Source: Pisolithus tinctorius (taxonomy: Eukaryota > Basidiomycota > Agaricomycetes > Boletales > Pisolithaceae). Taken from it: 64,000 nucleotides of DNA. The stretch lies in NCBI GenBank assembly GCA_024663395.1, contig JANFAH010000001.1, forward strand, positions 5,642,001 through 5,706,000, read 5' to 3'. A model generated the notes under the pieces. The model had not been told where the DNA came from. It saw only the letters and a program-made list of their open reading frames with translations, and did no database searches. The translations under genes and the position numbers were made by a program. Positions 37,782 through 49,248 of the stretch are shown in pieces. Numbering within the stretch: position 1 is the stretch's first letter; every line of letters starts with the position of its first letter.

Positions 37782-38100
37782 TGGAACTCACCACAGAGGG
37801 GTGAGCACACTCAAACAGATCACAACAATGACAGAACATGGACAGGTGTGTGGATTTGAGCAATCAAGTGTATATGCTGATACAAGATGATGGACAGAGA
37901 GAGAGAAAGAGAAGAAAGAGAGATGATCTCCATGACGCAGACAGCACCAGTATATATACCCCCAGTGTCCAAACAATGCAACACAGCAAGAGGGATCCAC
38001 ATGCCCAGATGAGAGCATGATAGGAGATGTGATAGTGTGATGTGCTAGCAGCAGCATCGATAGCATGAGTGGCATGTCAGTGGTGAGTGGTACGCTTACA
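37782..38100 (-). repeat. Outer gypsy LTR (3' LTR of the minus-strand element)
   Basis: A 319-bp direct repeat of 56762-57092. Termini are TG...CA on the plus strand. It contains a GA-rich microsatellite (about 37893-37923) and a TATA-like GTATATATACCCCC near 37951. Differences from the other LTR are mostly C/T and G/A changes plus a shorter GA run. Confidence 0.93.
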
Positions 38101-38228
38101 CCCTCCCAACCCATAAAAAAGAGCAAAAAGGGGGGAGGGCCGTGAGCAAGTTCAGTATTCTTTGTCAACCTTCTTTCCACCCTTGTCAACTCTTTCCTCG
38201 TCAACTTGTCCTCAACTGACCAGTCACC

Positions 38229-38579
38229 CTATGATGGGTGCTCCTGTTCCCAAACATCCAAGGCCTCACAGTCCTCCAGATCCTTCTTCATCAGCCACTC
38301 ATCATCCTCTGGCCCATACCCTAACCACCACACCAAGTACTTCTTTGTCCTCCCAACTTTCTTCTCATCCAATATCCATTCGATCAAATTTTCCAGCTGA
38401 CTGTTCACCATGACCACAGGGCCCAGGTGAGGCAGTTCATGTGAAGGGAAAAGCACAGTATCATTGGGCACGAATGCATGCAGCTGACTGGCATGGAATG
38501 TGGTGCATGCGTTGGCTGCATGGGGAACATCCAAGACATAGGAAGACATCTCAGGGGAAGCCGACAAGATGGTATACAG
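38229..38579 (-). pseudogene. Outer gypsy integrase tail with chromodomain
   Basis: The last part of the outer element's pol, separated from the integrase core by R1 copy A. It begins YTILSASPEMSSYVLD, continues with the FHASQLHAFVPND segment usual after gypsy integrases, and ends in a chromodomain (IEWILDEKKVG, KKYLVWWLGYGPEDDEWLMK, DLEDCEAL). The aromatic residues of the methyl-lysine cage region (W-W/Y-G-P..D-x-W) are visible. Chromodomains of this kind direct integration to heterochromatin marks, consistent with this repeat-dense site. Confidence 0.85.
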
Positions 38580-40432
38580 TGTCACACACCAAAGGTGTTG
38601 TGGACATGGTTACAGCTGACTCTGCCTAACTCGTTGATGAGTTGCACACAGTGCCCATGCATGCAGATGAAGACTAAAGGCCTCATGCGTAGAAAGACTG
38701 TCAGATGTTAACAGTCATCCTTTGCACAAGAATGAGTTGTCAGTGCTAAAGAGAAAAGAGGAAGCAAGTTAAGTGCACATTAAAGGTTTTTAGTGCCTGT
38801 GTATGGCATTCCGGTTTTCATCGTATCTCCACCATTTCCAAAGATATTGACTCTGTTCCCACACTTGCTTAAAGTGCTCAGCCCCACGATTCTTCCTTCC
38901 AAATTTGGAGAGGATCCTCGCACCCTGTGTGTTTCCACAGCACTCCATCCATCAGATGCTCATTTTGCTAAGTCCATCAATTATGGCCACCTCTTCGTTG
39001 ATCATCTCACTTGTCTCATTTGCCAGAGACAATGGCTACATATATCTGCCGGGTGTTCCCACCAGCTTCCGTCCTGAAGCCCCCTGGTTCATCCCGTCAT
39101 TGTCAGCCCCATCTCATCCCATGCAGCTTGGTCAGCATGTTCTCCTTGTCAGTATGACTTCCAGAAGGATGTTCTTTGGTCACCTCAGGTCTGTCACTTG
39201 GTTAGAAAGGTCTTATGTGGTCATTTCAGTCTCCCCAGTTGATGAAGCATATGGATTGTTCCTCCCTGCTCCCTGCACCATCTTTATTCCAGTCTCGTCC
39301 ATCATTCTTCCCACATTGCGACAGCTGCAGTATAATCTACTGTCCTCCAGCCTCCCTGATTGCATTCATGACGAGTATGACATGCATCTTGCCTTCTTAC
39401 TGCAAGATCCAGCAGAAGATGTTCCCCCTTCTCCTCCTCCTCCATCAGAGCCCCACCCATGAAGTTTTTGTTAACTTCGCTGAGAGGATGGAAGGGTGGG
39501 AGATGTGATCATGTATGCTCTCATTGCCCCACAGACCCCCAATGCCCTAGCCCCCTTTGACACCTGACTCATGCCCTTCAATTCTGGAATTAATACTTCC
39601 CTATCTGGAAACACCGTCCATCTGTCATGCTGTCTTTGGATCTAGAGATGTCTCTGCTGAGATCTAACTTGCATCGCCACCCCCTAATGTGATATCAGTG
39701 TGCTTACTCAGTTTCTGATTCTATTTGACTCATTTTGTGATGTTTTGACTATCCTTGACTCGTTCATTGCCAATACTTACCAATCTTCTTTGCTTGCTTA
39801 CTTTTCATTTCTCACTTACTCATCATGATTACTCAGTCCTTACTCATTACTTACCAAGTGTTTGTGCCTTGTTTGTCACAAGCTGTGCCCCCCCCCAGTA
39901 TATAAACCCCCATGTACTTAGCTACCAGAAGCGATCAGAAGAAGTCACTCAGCAGCCAGTTCAGTGCATATCTCATCATTGACAGTTGAGGCTCATTCGG
40001 AAGAGTCTATCTGTCACCATCCATCATCCTTGGTAGTTGAGGCTCCATCAAGGGTCTATCTACCTTCATTCATCATCAGCAGTATCATCAGTGCTTAGTC
40101 AGCAACCTCTTGTTTAGTCATTCTTCCACTCCTGCATAACTCGTCATCGACTTGCGCCAGGAGCATATTCTATCGAAATCCATTACTCCCAAGTCCTTTC
40201 AGCTGAACACCCCTGCTCTGTTCAGCATCCCCTTCTCAATCAGCATTCTTTCATCCTCTCCTGTGTAACTCGTCGACGACTTGCACCAGGAGCCCTCTAC
40301 TTGAAGCCCCCCCCACACATTTAGGTTTCTCTGCACTCCAGGTTCCATGGAGGCAAACCACCACTCGCACTTTATTTGTCTTTGGTGTTGGATTTGTTTG
40401 GTTTATACCAGCAGTCCACACTTTGACTCACA
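38580..40432 (+). mobile_element. R1 repeat, copy A (1853 bp)
   Basis: A repeat family found four times in this window. It begins TGTCACACACCAAAGG and ends CACTTTGACTCACA. Copy A splits the outer integrase gene. Taking out the element and one of the imperfect 4-bp flanks (ACAG at 38576-38579, ACGG at 40433-40436) restores the usual gypsy sequence DGP-YTI. It has an ORF (about 38800-39462), a TATA-like GTATATAAACCCCC near 39898, and three copies of an AACTCGTYGAYGAGTT-like hairpin. TG...CA ends, a promoter-like box and the length suggest a solo LTR of an unseen element, but no internal region or primer site supports this. Confidence 0.8.
38905..39462 (+). CDS. R1 ORF, copy A (unknown protein)
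   Basis: An open frame of up to 185 codons whose protein is conserved in all four R1 copies: FARDNGYIYLPGVPTSFRPE, HPMQLGQHVLLVSMTSRRMF, LERSYVVISVSPVDEAYG, and a C-terminal LQDPAEDVPPSPPPPSEP. The upstream part (38793-39077, MPVYGIPVFIVSPPFPK) lies in another frame, and the copies A-C share the shift between them near 38985. I do not recognise the protein; it has no transposase, RT or protease motif. Confidence 0.45.
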   Translation: MERILAPCVFPQHSIHQMLILLSPSIMATSSLIISLVSFARDNGYIYLPGVPTSFRPEAPWFIPSLSAPSHPMQLGQHVLLVSMTSRRMFFGHLRSVTWLERSYVVISVSPVDEAYGLFLPAPCTIFIPVSSIILPTLRQLQYNLLSSSLPDCIHDEYDMHLAFLLQDPAEDVPPSPPPPSEPHP

Positions 40433-42303
40433 ACGGACCATCATACCGTGGCATAAACTTTGCTACACGATTGGTACCATTAGTAATGTACTCATGTCTG
40501 TGATGTTTAGTAGATAACCAAACCTTGTCCCCAACCAAGAACCTTGGGTTGGGGACGTGGCAGTGATTAGCCACATGAGCTTGAGCTGCTTTAGCTGCAA
40601 GGAGGTTGTCACATGCTTCAAGAACATCCATCTCCAGGCGGGCCAGGAAGGTGCTGGCATCGGTGGGATCTGCCACCGCCTCAGTATCCGAGGTGGAGAT
40701 GGGGGGTAAGAGCCAGGGGGAATGGCCAAGGTGAAGCTGGAAGGGCAAGAAGCCCATACTGTTATTAATGGTGTTCATAATGTGGAAACGTACTCGAGGC
40801 AGGGCCTTGACCCAGCCTTTCTGATTGCACTTGACATGGAAGTGGACACATTGATTAACGGTCTTGTTGGTACACTCACTGGCCCCATCTGTCTGTGGAT
40901 GGTATGATGACGACATCTTGAGTTTCACACCTGTTAACTTGTGAAGGGCTCTCCAAAAGTGAGATACAAAAAGCTTATCGTGGTCCGAAACAATCTCCAA
41001 GGGAAGACCATTCTCAGAGTACCAATGATCAAAGAAGAGGGCTGCAAACTTGGCAGCCAAGATGGAACTGCGACAAGGGACAAGCCGCATGTCAGCCCCG
41101 AGACGGTCCGTCATTGTAACAATCATATTAAACCTGCAATCTTCTGGTAAGGGACCTATAAAGTCGATGGCTACTGAATCTCTGTGAGTGTCAGGGACTG
41201 GTAAAGGATGGAGAGGACTGGCAGGCACTGTGGTAGGAGACTTGTTGTGCATGCAATGGGTGCAGGCAGGGATGTATGCAGCTGTGAGGTCACGACGCAT
41301 GTTAGGCCAGTAAAAGGAATTCTGTAGCACTGCATAGGTCTTATCGGTGCCAAGGTGGCCCAAGGCGTCATGAGTGAGATGAAAGAAGCGTTCACAAAGC
41401 GAGTGTATGCGCGGAACCACCAGATGGCCTGCGAGATACAGCAAGCCATCCCATTCTTGAAGACCAGGGAGTGAGTCAAGGAGAGAGAAGAGTTTTCTAC
41501 AGAAAGGGTCCTCCATATATCCTTTCAAGATCTCTACCATCAACAACTTGTCCACCTCAACAGTCGACACCGCAGTGACCAGAGGAGTGTCGTCTACACG
41601 GTGGGATAATGCATTGGCACCAATGTTACACTCACCCTGGACATAATGAATAGTTAGGTCGAACTGGGACATATACTCCTGCCAGCGAGCCTGCCATCGG
41701 GAGAGATTGCATTGTGTGGCGAAGTTCTGAAGTGTACGGTGATCTGTGTACACCAAAACCAGGGCACCAAGTAACTCAATCCACCACTTCTTCAAGGTGC
41801 GGATGATGGCGAGAAGTTCTTTCTTGTGCACTGGATAATTGAGTTCAGTGCCATGCAATGGGGTGGAATCAAAGGCAACTGGCCAAGCCAACTCCCAAGT
41901 TGATCCCCAGGAGAGGATCACCCCAGTACAGAAGTCTGATGCATCACATGTAAGGAAGATGTGCTTGTCACCTGGATTATCATGGTCAATAGTCATCAAG
42001 CAATGAGGACTGACCACAAGTTCCTTAACAGCCTGGAAGGCCCGCTGATAATCTTCGGTCCAGGCAGGAAACTTGAGCTCAGCAGCCTTTGTTGTCAATG
42101 CGTTCAAGACCCAAGTGTGTTCTGCAAGGTTGGGAAGATGGTCCACAACCTAACAAACCAGACCTAGGAAGGCATGCATGTCAGTAACTGATCGAGGAAT
42201 TGGCCAGTCAAGAATCCTTGCAATTTTGGAGGGGTCCAGCTCAATTCCTTGAGCAGATATGCAGTGACCAAGGAAGAGCACATCAGTGCAGAACAGCTGT
42301 GTC
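40428..42303 (-). pseudogene. Outer gypsy pol: RNase H and integrase
   Basis: The continuation of the outer reverse transcriptase after the inner element. Just past the insertion the frame gives LFCTDVLFLGHCISAQGIEL, the usual RT thumb/connection. RNase H follows (IFLTCDASDFCTG, ELNYPVHKKELLAI, VYTDHRTLQNF), then the integrase zinc finger (HDALGHLG...CTHC) and the DDE core (AIDFIGPLPED, EIVSDHDKLFVSHF, HPQTDGASECTNKTVNQ). All catalytic acids are visible. The frame ends at R1 copy A (RYDGP, 40437). Confidence 0.9.
42299..42303. repeat. Target-site duplication of the inner element, left
   Basis: GTGTC, repeated exactly at 54108-54112 on the other side of the inner element. It lies within the outer element's RT gene. 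Confidence 0.95.
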
Positions 42304-42974
42304 TGTTACGCTGTGCTCACATTGTTCCCTTTTGCAGACACTTATGTAATCCATTCGTGCTCTTGCCTCCTCGCTAGAGGCATTCCCTTCCCCACAAGCC
42401 ACTGTCTACGCAGTTGGACTTGCATTCCATATGTTTCCCTTATGTCATCTCTTTCCTCTTATGGTAGACCCCTGTCTACCCCGTGTTGTACTATAGCCAG
42501 ACATTGCATCCGTTCCCTTTCCTTCCGTGATCTGCTGGTGGCTCTGATCCATGCAGTCACATGATGTGTTCACCCCAGGTGAACACTCCACTTATGACTT
42601 GTATATGTGGTTAGTCCCTCATCCCTGTGCTCATTCACCCCTGTGTTGTTCTGCCTGCAGCAGGTTTACCCCTACACCCTCTGCTTTGGGACTCGGGTGA
42701 ACGTTCGCACTTGTATTCGAATGTTTGGCCTGTGGTACTGTACATATGTATATAAACCTGCATGTATCATACCAGTCCCCCATTCGAAATCTACTTTGCA
42801 ATCACCCATAGCTCTGTGCGCTGTACCAACAAGGACTTGCCAGTACAACTTTGGTTGGCCAAGACTAGTGTTCCGCCACTAGTGAAGTTAAATTACGTGT
42901 CACTTCTCGCGCAGTCACATGCTTGTGCTTCATTGCACTTGATTTGTGATGCAATACAAGTCGTCGGCATAACA
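42304..42974 (+). repeat. Inner gypsy left LTR
   Basis: 671 bp, TGTTACGCTG...GGCATAACA. It contains a TATA-like TATATAAACCTGCATG near 42749 and an intragenic-like hydrophobic open frame with no known content. It differs from the right LTR mainly by C/T and G/A changes. Confidence 0.95.
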
Positions 42975-43157
42975 GAAGATTTTGAATCACCTGGACACAT
43001 CAAAGCCCAGATTACCTTCGGATACCTGTGGTCTGGAATCCTTGCTAGGCAAAATAGCCTGCAAAATGACCACCTCCTGCCACTCTATCAGGAACCACTG
43101 GTTTAATATCAGTGAGCTAGCCCCTAACCTTCAGCACTAACCTTCCACTTTGTCAAT

Positions 43158-44637
43158 GTGTCTTCGCACCACCAAGAAGAAGGAAGTAAGAGGCCTCCAT
43201 CAGCAGCCTCTTCATTCAAACCTCCCATACCATCTCGTAAAGGAAAAGAGGTCCTCCAAGCGAGGCCACTTATTCATCACCCTTCGGTGCAAACCCCAAA
43301 TCCCCGTATAGGTCTTGAAGACCTGCCAGTAAGGCCCCAACTAGGGCAAGCGGCAGAATCGACCTCACCAGTAAACTTCACTTCATATCGCAAACCAAGA
43401 CCTTTGAGTCCGGACATTGAAACACAAGTTGGGACAGCCGGACCAGCGGACCCCACTACTTCTTCATCCACTGACATATACCTTCCTACTACTTCAGCCG
43501 ACCAGATGGCAGAAGAACTCGCACACCAAACCTCTGGACTAAACATCCAGGATCCCTTCGCCGGCCAGACTAGGGTCACCCCCAAAATGGCCGCCAAGTT
43601 TTACAAGTCACTCTTTGGAAGAGATGTGGTAAGGCCTAAGGGCCCCTCCTGAGGTTCCAAGGAGAAAGGAAAGGAACACGACTCTAAGGGAGGGGGACTG
43701 AAAGAAATCGGCCTGAACAAGCCCTTCTCTTACAATGGAGCACACCAGGACTTTTTGGCCTGGCTAAGCAGCGTCAAACTCTACCTCGCTACCAATGACC
43801 ATGTCTACTATGAGGACCAGTCCAAGATTGCGTTTACCCTGTCCTATATGGGCAGCAGTTCAGCCTGCACTTTTGCCAAGGCCTACGTCAATGAAAACAC
43901 AACCGCTCTTGGAGACCTCAAGATCTTCAATGGTTGGGACGAGTTTGTCGCAAAATTAAAAGAAACCTTCCAAGTAGGAGATGCCAAAGCTACCGTGCTA
44001 ATCTATCTCTCCGCTATCTGTCAAGGGGACTGATCCCTCAATGAGTACATTGCGGACTTCCGTAACTGCCTCAACAAAGCCCAAATTTCCACCCGCGACA
44101 CAACTGCCATGGTGTTCTTTGGAAAGGGACTTAATGAGGAAGTCAACAAGTGGATCCTCATGTCAGGCCCCAAGCCTGGCACTGTAGAAGATTGGATCCG
44201 ACAAGCTACAGCAGCATGCACAGCAATGGCAACACTTAAGGTCTTCTCTGGGAAGGCAACCTTCCAAGACCGCTCCTATCTTTGGAAGCAAGAACAAGGT
44301 TTGCATGGATCAAAATCCTCTTCATCTCTGAAGCTTCTGTACTGAGACCCTTACGCCATGGATGTTGATCGGAAGTCAAAGGTCTGATCACAGAGCAAAG
44401 CTCCTACCTGTTATGGATGCAGTAAGACAGGGCACATGAAATCCAAATGCCCCTTGTCCGCAACAAACAGTAGGTCTTCCTTGGCCCAGAAATTCCGCAC
44501 TCGCATCCTGGCAATGCTTGAGGAACTTGACAAGAATTCTGAAGAGGAGGAAGATTCAGAACCGACCAACCACTACTGTGGGGAGAATGATGAACCCACA
44601 GATGACAGAGGACCGAAAGGTCAACTGGATTTTTGAA
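43158..44637 (+). pseudogene. Inner gypsy gag
   Basis: Nucleocapsid/capsid polyprotein. The N-terminal part is Ser/Pro-rich (43158-43652). The capsid-type region (43680-44345) has KPFSYNGAHQDFLAWLSSVK, WDEFVAKLKETFQVGD and LNEYIADFRNCL, a layout shared by fungal gypsy gags. Near 44408 a CCHC zinc knuckle reads CYGCSKTGHMKSKCP. The frame is cut by TGA at 43650, 44031, 44343 and 44385, each where an arginine codon is expected. The frame ends at a TGA near 44635, after which pol lies in the -1 frame, so ribosomal frameshifting was probably used originally. Confidence 0.85.
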
Positions 44638-44639
44638 AG

Positions 44640-47600
44640 GCTCCCCTGGTGTAGCATCAGGAAGAGAGCCCATAGTATCCCAAAAGATAGAGGTCAGAAT
44701 AGGAACTGAGAAAGTGTATGATTATGAACAAGATATGTCAATCACTTCTATCGCTGGTTTCGCTTACCTCGTCGATCGCAAAAATGCTACCGTCTGAACC
44801 ATCCTGGACTTGGGTGCTGAAACAAACATCATCGACCTGGTGATTGTTGAGAGATACGACATCCCGACGTGCAAAATTGCAAGACCATGGGAGTCTAGAA
44901 GCTACAAAGGCAAGACCGGAGACTGGGTAACCCATATTGCTTCCTTCAGAGCAAAGATCTGGGGAAAGACTATGCACATCTGCACATATGTCCTCAAGCT
45001 CAGAAACTGGGAATCCCTCCTCCTCGGCATGCCCTGGCTCAAGGAACATAACCCCATAATCAGCTGGACAACAAGAAAGCTAACCGGTTGGGGAGAACTT
45101 GACCATGGCCTCGACAAGAAAAACTGCATATGTGGAACCAATTTCGCCAGGACGATCAAAATAAACTGAACCTCCATTTCTATGAAACTCGAGGCTTCCC
45201 ACATACAGGCAGAAGTAGAGTTACCCCTGGAATACCATGATTTCTCGGTAGTCTTCTCCAAAGAAGAAATCCCTCTTCTGCCCCATAGGGGTTTTCTCGA
45301 CCACGAAATCTGCCTGAAGCCCAGCTTCCAGCTGAAGAAGGGAGCCATCTATCTGCTGTCCCTCGATGAACTCAAGGCTCTTGATGAGTTCATTGATGAA
45401 AATCTCAAGTGTGGAAAGATTCACCCCTCAAAATCTTTGCAGGCAGCCCCCATGTTCTTCGTAGGAAAGAAGGATGGAAAAAGAAGACTCATCCAAGATT
45501 ACTGGTACCTCAACTCTCACACCATAATCAACTTGTACCCCCTCCCAGATGTAAAAACCCTCCTGGACGAACTGGCTGGCTCCTGCTACTTTGCCAAGTT
45601 CGATGTCCACTGGGGGTTCACCAATATAAGGGTAAAAGAGGGTGACGAGTGGAAAGGGGCATTCATAACCCCTAGAGGTCTCTTTGAACTGATGGTAATG
45701 TTCTTCAGACAGTGTAACTCACTGCCTACCTTCCAGAGGTACATGGACCACACTTTCGGAGAACTCAAAAATGAGAGAAAGGCTGTCATCTTCATGGATG
45801 ATGTCACTATACATTCAAAAACCAAGGAAGGATTGCGTGCAGCAGTCTGGCAATTTCTGCAAATCACCTCAAAGGAACACCTCCATCTCAAACTCAAGAA
45901 GTGTACCTTCGAAGCCGAAGAAATAGAGTTCTTGGGGTTTGTGATCCATCAGGGTCAGTACAAACCATCGGAGATCAAAATCAAAGCCATCAAAACTTGG
46001 CCTGCTCTGAAGACCCTGAAAGAACTTTGTTCCTTCCTTGGCTTCTGTAACTTCTATTGGCAGTTCATTTCCAGCTTTTCGCAGACTGCCTGACCACTAC
46101 ATGACCTATCCAAGAAAAACGCGAAATGGACCTGGGGACCTGAGCAGGTCTCCACCTTCGAGGACCTGAAGAAGGCCCTCTCGTCCAAACTGGTTCTTCG
46201 CCTTCTGGACCTCTGGAAGCCTTTCATACTCCATACCGATGCCTCGAAACTCAGCACTGGGGCCATTCTGTCACAGGCCAACAACTCAGGAGTGCTTCAC
46301 CCTTGCACATATATGTCCCAATTGCTTACTGGAGCTGAGCAAAATTACCAAGTCTACAACTTGGAGATGCTAGCAGTAATGCGCGCCCTCAAGCAGTGGT
46401 GCCCCTACTTGCTCTTGCCTCCAGAACTGACAAAGGTCTACACCAACCATCAAAATATCACATATTATGTGCAACCACAGAAGCTCACAGCCCAACAGGC
46501 CCACTGGCAGGCAACACTCCAGGAGTACCCACTCCTTTTCGTCCACATCACAGGAATGAAGAATTCTGCTGCCAACACCCTTTCCCACCGCTCGAACTTC
46601 AATACTGAGCCAAGTACCATCTCTACCCTGCTTCCAAAGGCCGTTTGGCTTGAGGGGGGGGTGAGACCCTCCGTTGTTTCGCTTTTCAAGATAGATCAGA
46701 CCATTCCCAAGCCCTCAAAAGCTCCAAAACCCATCTGCGAAGTCTCCTTCCAGGAGCCAAAGCCTGCTGAATGCCCTCATGAGGAGATGTCAAAGGTTCA
46801 GAAAGGTAAAGGTCGTGTTTTCCAGCTAAATGCCGACCTGTATCAGGAGGTAAAGAAAGCATCTGCATCCCTCTCAGCCCCCGAAACAACAGAAGGGTCT
46901 GATGGAGTCAGAAGAAAGGGAAGAGGGATCTTCATGCCAGAACCAGTCCACCAAGATGTCCTTCAGCAGTATCATGACCTCCCCGCATTTGGACACCCAG
47001 GAGTAAAGGCAATGACAAAGAAGATGAACAAGTACATATGGTGGCCTGGAATGTACCAGTCCATCCACAACTACTGCAAAGGATGCCCTTCCTGCCAAGC
47101 AAACAAGGTTAACATGCATCTGACGACCCCACTGGTTACCCCACATGATGTAGCAAAGAACCCTTTCCCTTTCAAACAAATCTCGATGGACTTAGTCACT
47201 GACCTACCCCTATCAGGAGGAAGATATGACTCCATCCTTACCATCATGGACCAAGGGCTTACCAAAGGCACATTCTTCCTACCGACTACTAAAACTGTAG
47301 ACAGTGTCAGCATTGTGGACCTCTACCATGCCTACATCTACCCTCACTGGGGTGTCCTGGAAGCCATCATCTCAGACCAAGGACCACAGTTTGTCTCAGC
47401 ATTCACAAGAGACCTTTACCAGTCCCTGGGAATCGAACTAAAAGCCTCCACTGCTTATCACCCACAGACCAATGGCGAAGCAGAACATGTAAACCAGGAA
47501 GTCGGCACATACTTGTGCATGTACATGGATATGGATCCTCACAACTGGCACGCCAAACTCCCGGATGCTCAAATGGCACATAACTCGCACATGCACTCGT

Positions 47601-48259
47601 CTCACAACCAAACGCCATACTCACTCATGTATGGGTTTGACCCTGCACTGTACCCCATGGGACAACCCCCGCAGGAGTCCCTAGTGGGAGATCGACTTGA
47701 GCAGTTGGTGGCCAATTGAGACACCACGATAATCGCTCATAAAGAAGCACAGGAGTTGATGAAATCACGATCAAAAGGAACCTATATGGAGTTTGCCGTA
47801 GGAGATAAGGTGTGGCTTGACGCTTCTGACCTAAAGAGGGAGGTCCCATCAAAGAAGCTTGCGCCCCGATGCCACAGACCGTTTGTAGTTTCTGAATGGA
47901 TCGGCCCGGTCACATACAAGCTCCAATTACCCCCTAACTGGTGAATACATCCTGTGTTCCACACGTCAAAGCTCACCCCCTTCGTCGAAATGCGTGAATA
48001 TGGCCTGGCTCAACCCCCACCTCCACCAGAATTGGTAGGAGACAAGAACAAATGGGAAGTCGAGGCCATCCTTAAACACAAACATGTGCACAAAATCAAG
48101 TCATCATCTAAGGGAGCCAGTGCAACCCTGCAGCAAAAATACCTCTACCTTGTCAAGTGGCTCAGTTACCCGCATTCCCAGAACAGTTGGGAAAGCGAGG
48201 AAAACCTTATAAATGCCCCAGAGGTTCTCAGGGAGTACAGGTGCATTCACAACCTCTGA
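44640..48259 (+). pseudogene. Inner gypsy pol: protease, RT, RNase H, integrase, chromodomain
   Basis: Protease: ILDLGAETNIIDLVIVERYD (active-site D-L-G, near 44800). RT 45182-46093: fingers RRLIQDYWYLN, palm AKFDVHWGFTNIRV and catalytic FMDD (VIFMDDVTIHSK). RNase H near 46200-46560: ILHTDASKLSTGAIL, NLEMLAVMRAL. Integrase: zinc finger HPGVKAM...CPSCQANK, then DDE acids in QISMDLVTDLP, AIISDQGPQFVSAF and PQTNGEAEHVNQE. The chromodomain at about 48045-48255 reads WEVEAILKHK and YLVKWLSYPHSQNSWESEEN. TGA codons at 44795, 45167, 46091, 47717 and 47942 interrupt it. At 47942 the context NW*IHPVFHTSKL shows exactly where the family's conserved arginine should be. Confidence 0.92.
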
Positions 48260-49248
48260 ACTGCCATGTCCTATACCCCCAACACCGAAAATCCCAGCTC
48301 TGACTACTTCGACAATGACTTCCATGCCAACATCGATGAACCCTATGACCCTTCCCGTCCCTACTTCGATTGCTATGCCAGTACCCCTCCTCACCTCTCA
48401 GAACCACCAGTATGCCCCCGCGGAACGCTATGCTCCCCATCCCCCATGGTATCCACCCACTCCTCACGCACAGGTGTTTACCAACCCCTTCATGACTCCA
48501 TCGCCTCTGCCTCATGCCCATACCCATACCCAGTCATCCGCTTGGTCCCTGCTTCACAGAGAGCTTGCAAGGACACCCACAAGGGAAAGTCCAAGGCTCA
48601 CTCGGGACCACCTGAGCCTCGCTATGATGCCTCTTTCTGATCATGCAATACTCCCCTGCTCTCCCAAGCTGGTTACAGATCCCCCTCCCCGCTCCCTCAT
48701 GCTGGCCCATCCTATGCAGCACCTTCAGTCGCACCGGCCGACCTCTCGGCCCCTGCAGTCACACCCGCAGCCCCCTCCACAACCAAGTGGGTGGCTCCCG
48801 AGGCAAGCATCTTCCTCAGTTACATGCGGCTTCTTAATGACTTCGAGTGCTGGGAATCACACAGCTGGAGAGCAGGAGAATGCTACGAGCATCTACGGGT
48901 GCTGTCTAAGATCTTCAGAAGCTCAGAAGTGATTGGCAAGCGCATGCATGACCAGGTAGCGACTGCAGAAGCGAGTTTTGAGGCACATACATATGAAGAC
49001 ATCAACAAAGCCAACTCCGCCATCCTCCAGGAGACTCTTAAGACCCAGGAGGCCATTGTCAAGATTGTACACGAAGACTATGGCCCTTCCCTCATCTCCT
49101 CCTTTTGTGCCTTCCTCGACCAAACACCCCTCAATGTCGTGGTCCATGGGCTCCTCCCTCCGATGCATCAAGCAACATCTGGAAGATCGAGCCTACCTTT
49201 GGACCCTCACCGAGAAGAAGCATGGAAGGTCGCGGGAGAAGAGACCAG

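Noticed and set aside
37890..37925. GA microsatellite as a CRISPR or regulatory repeat
   Set aside because: A simple-sequence run inside the LTR, length-variable between the two LTRs; no array structure and the genome is eukaryotic.
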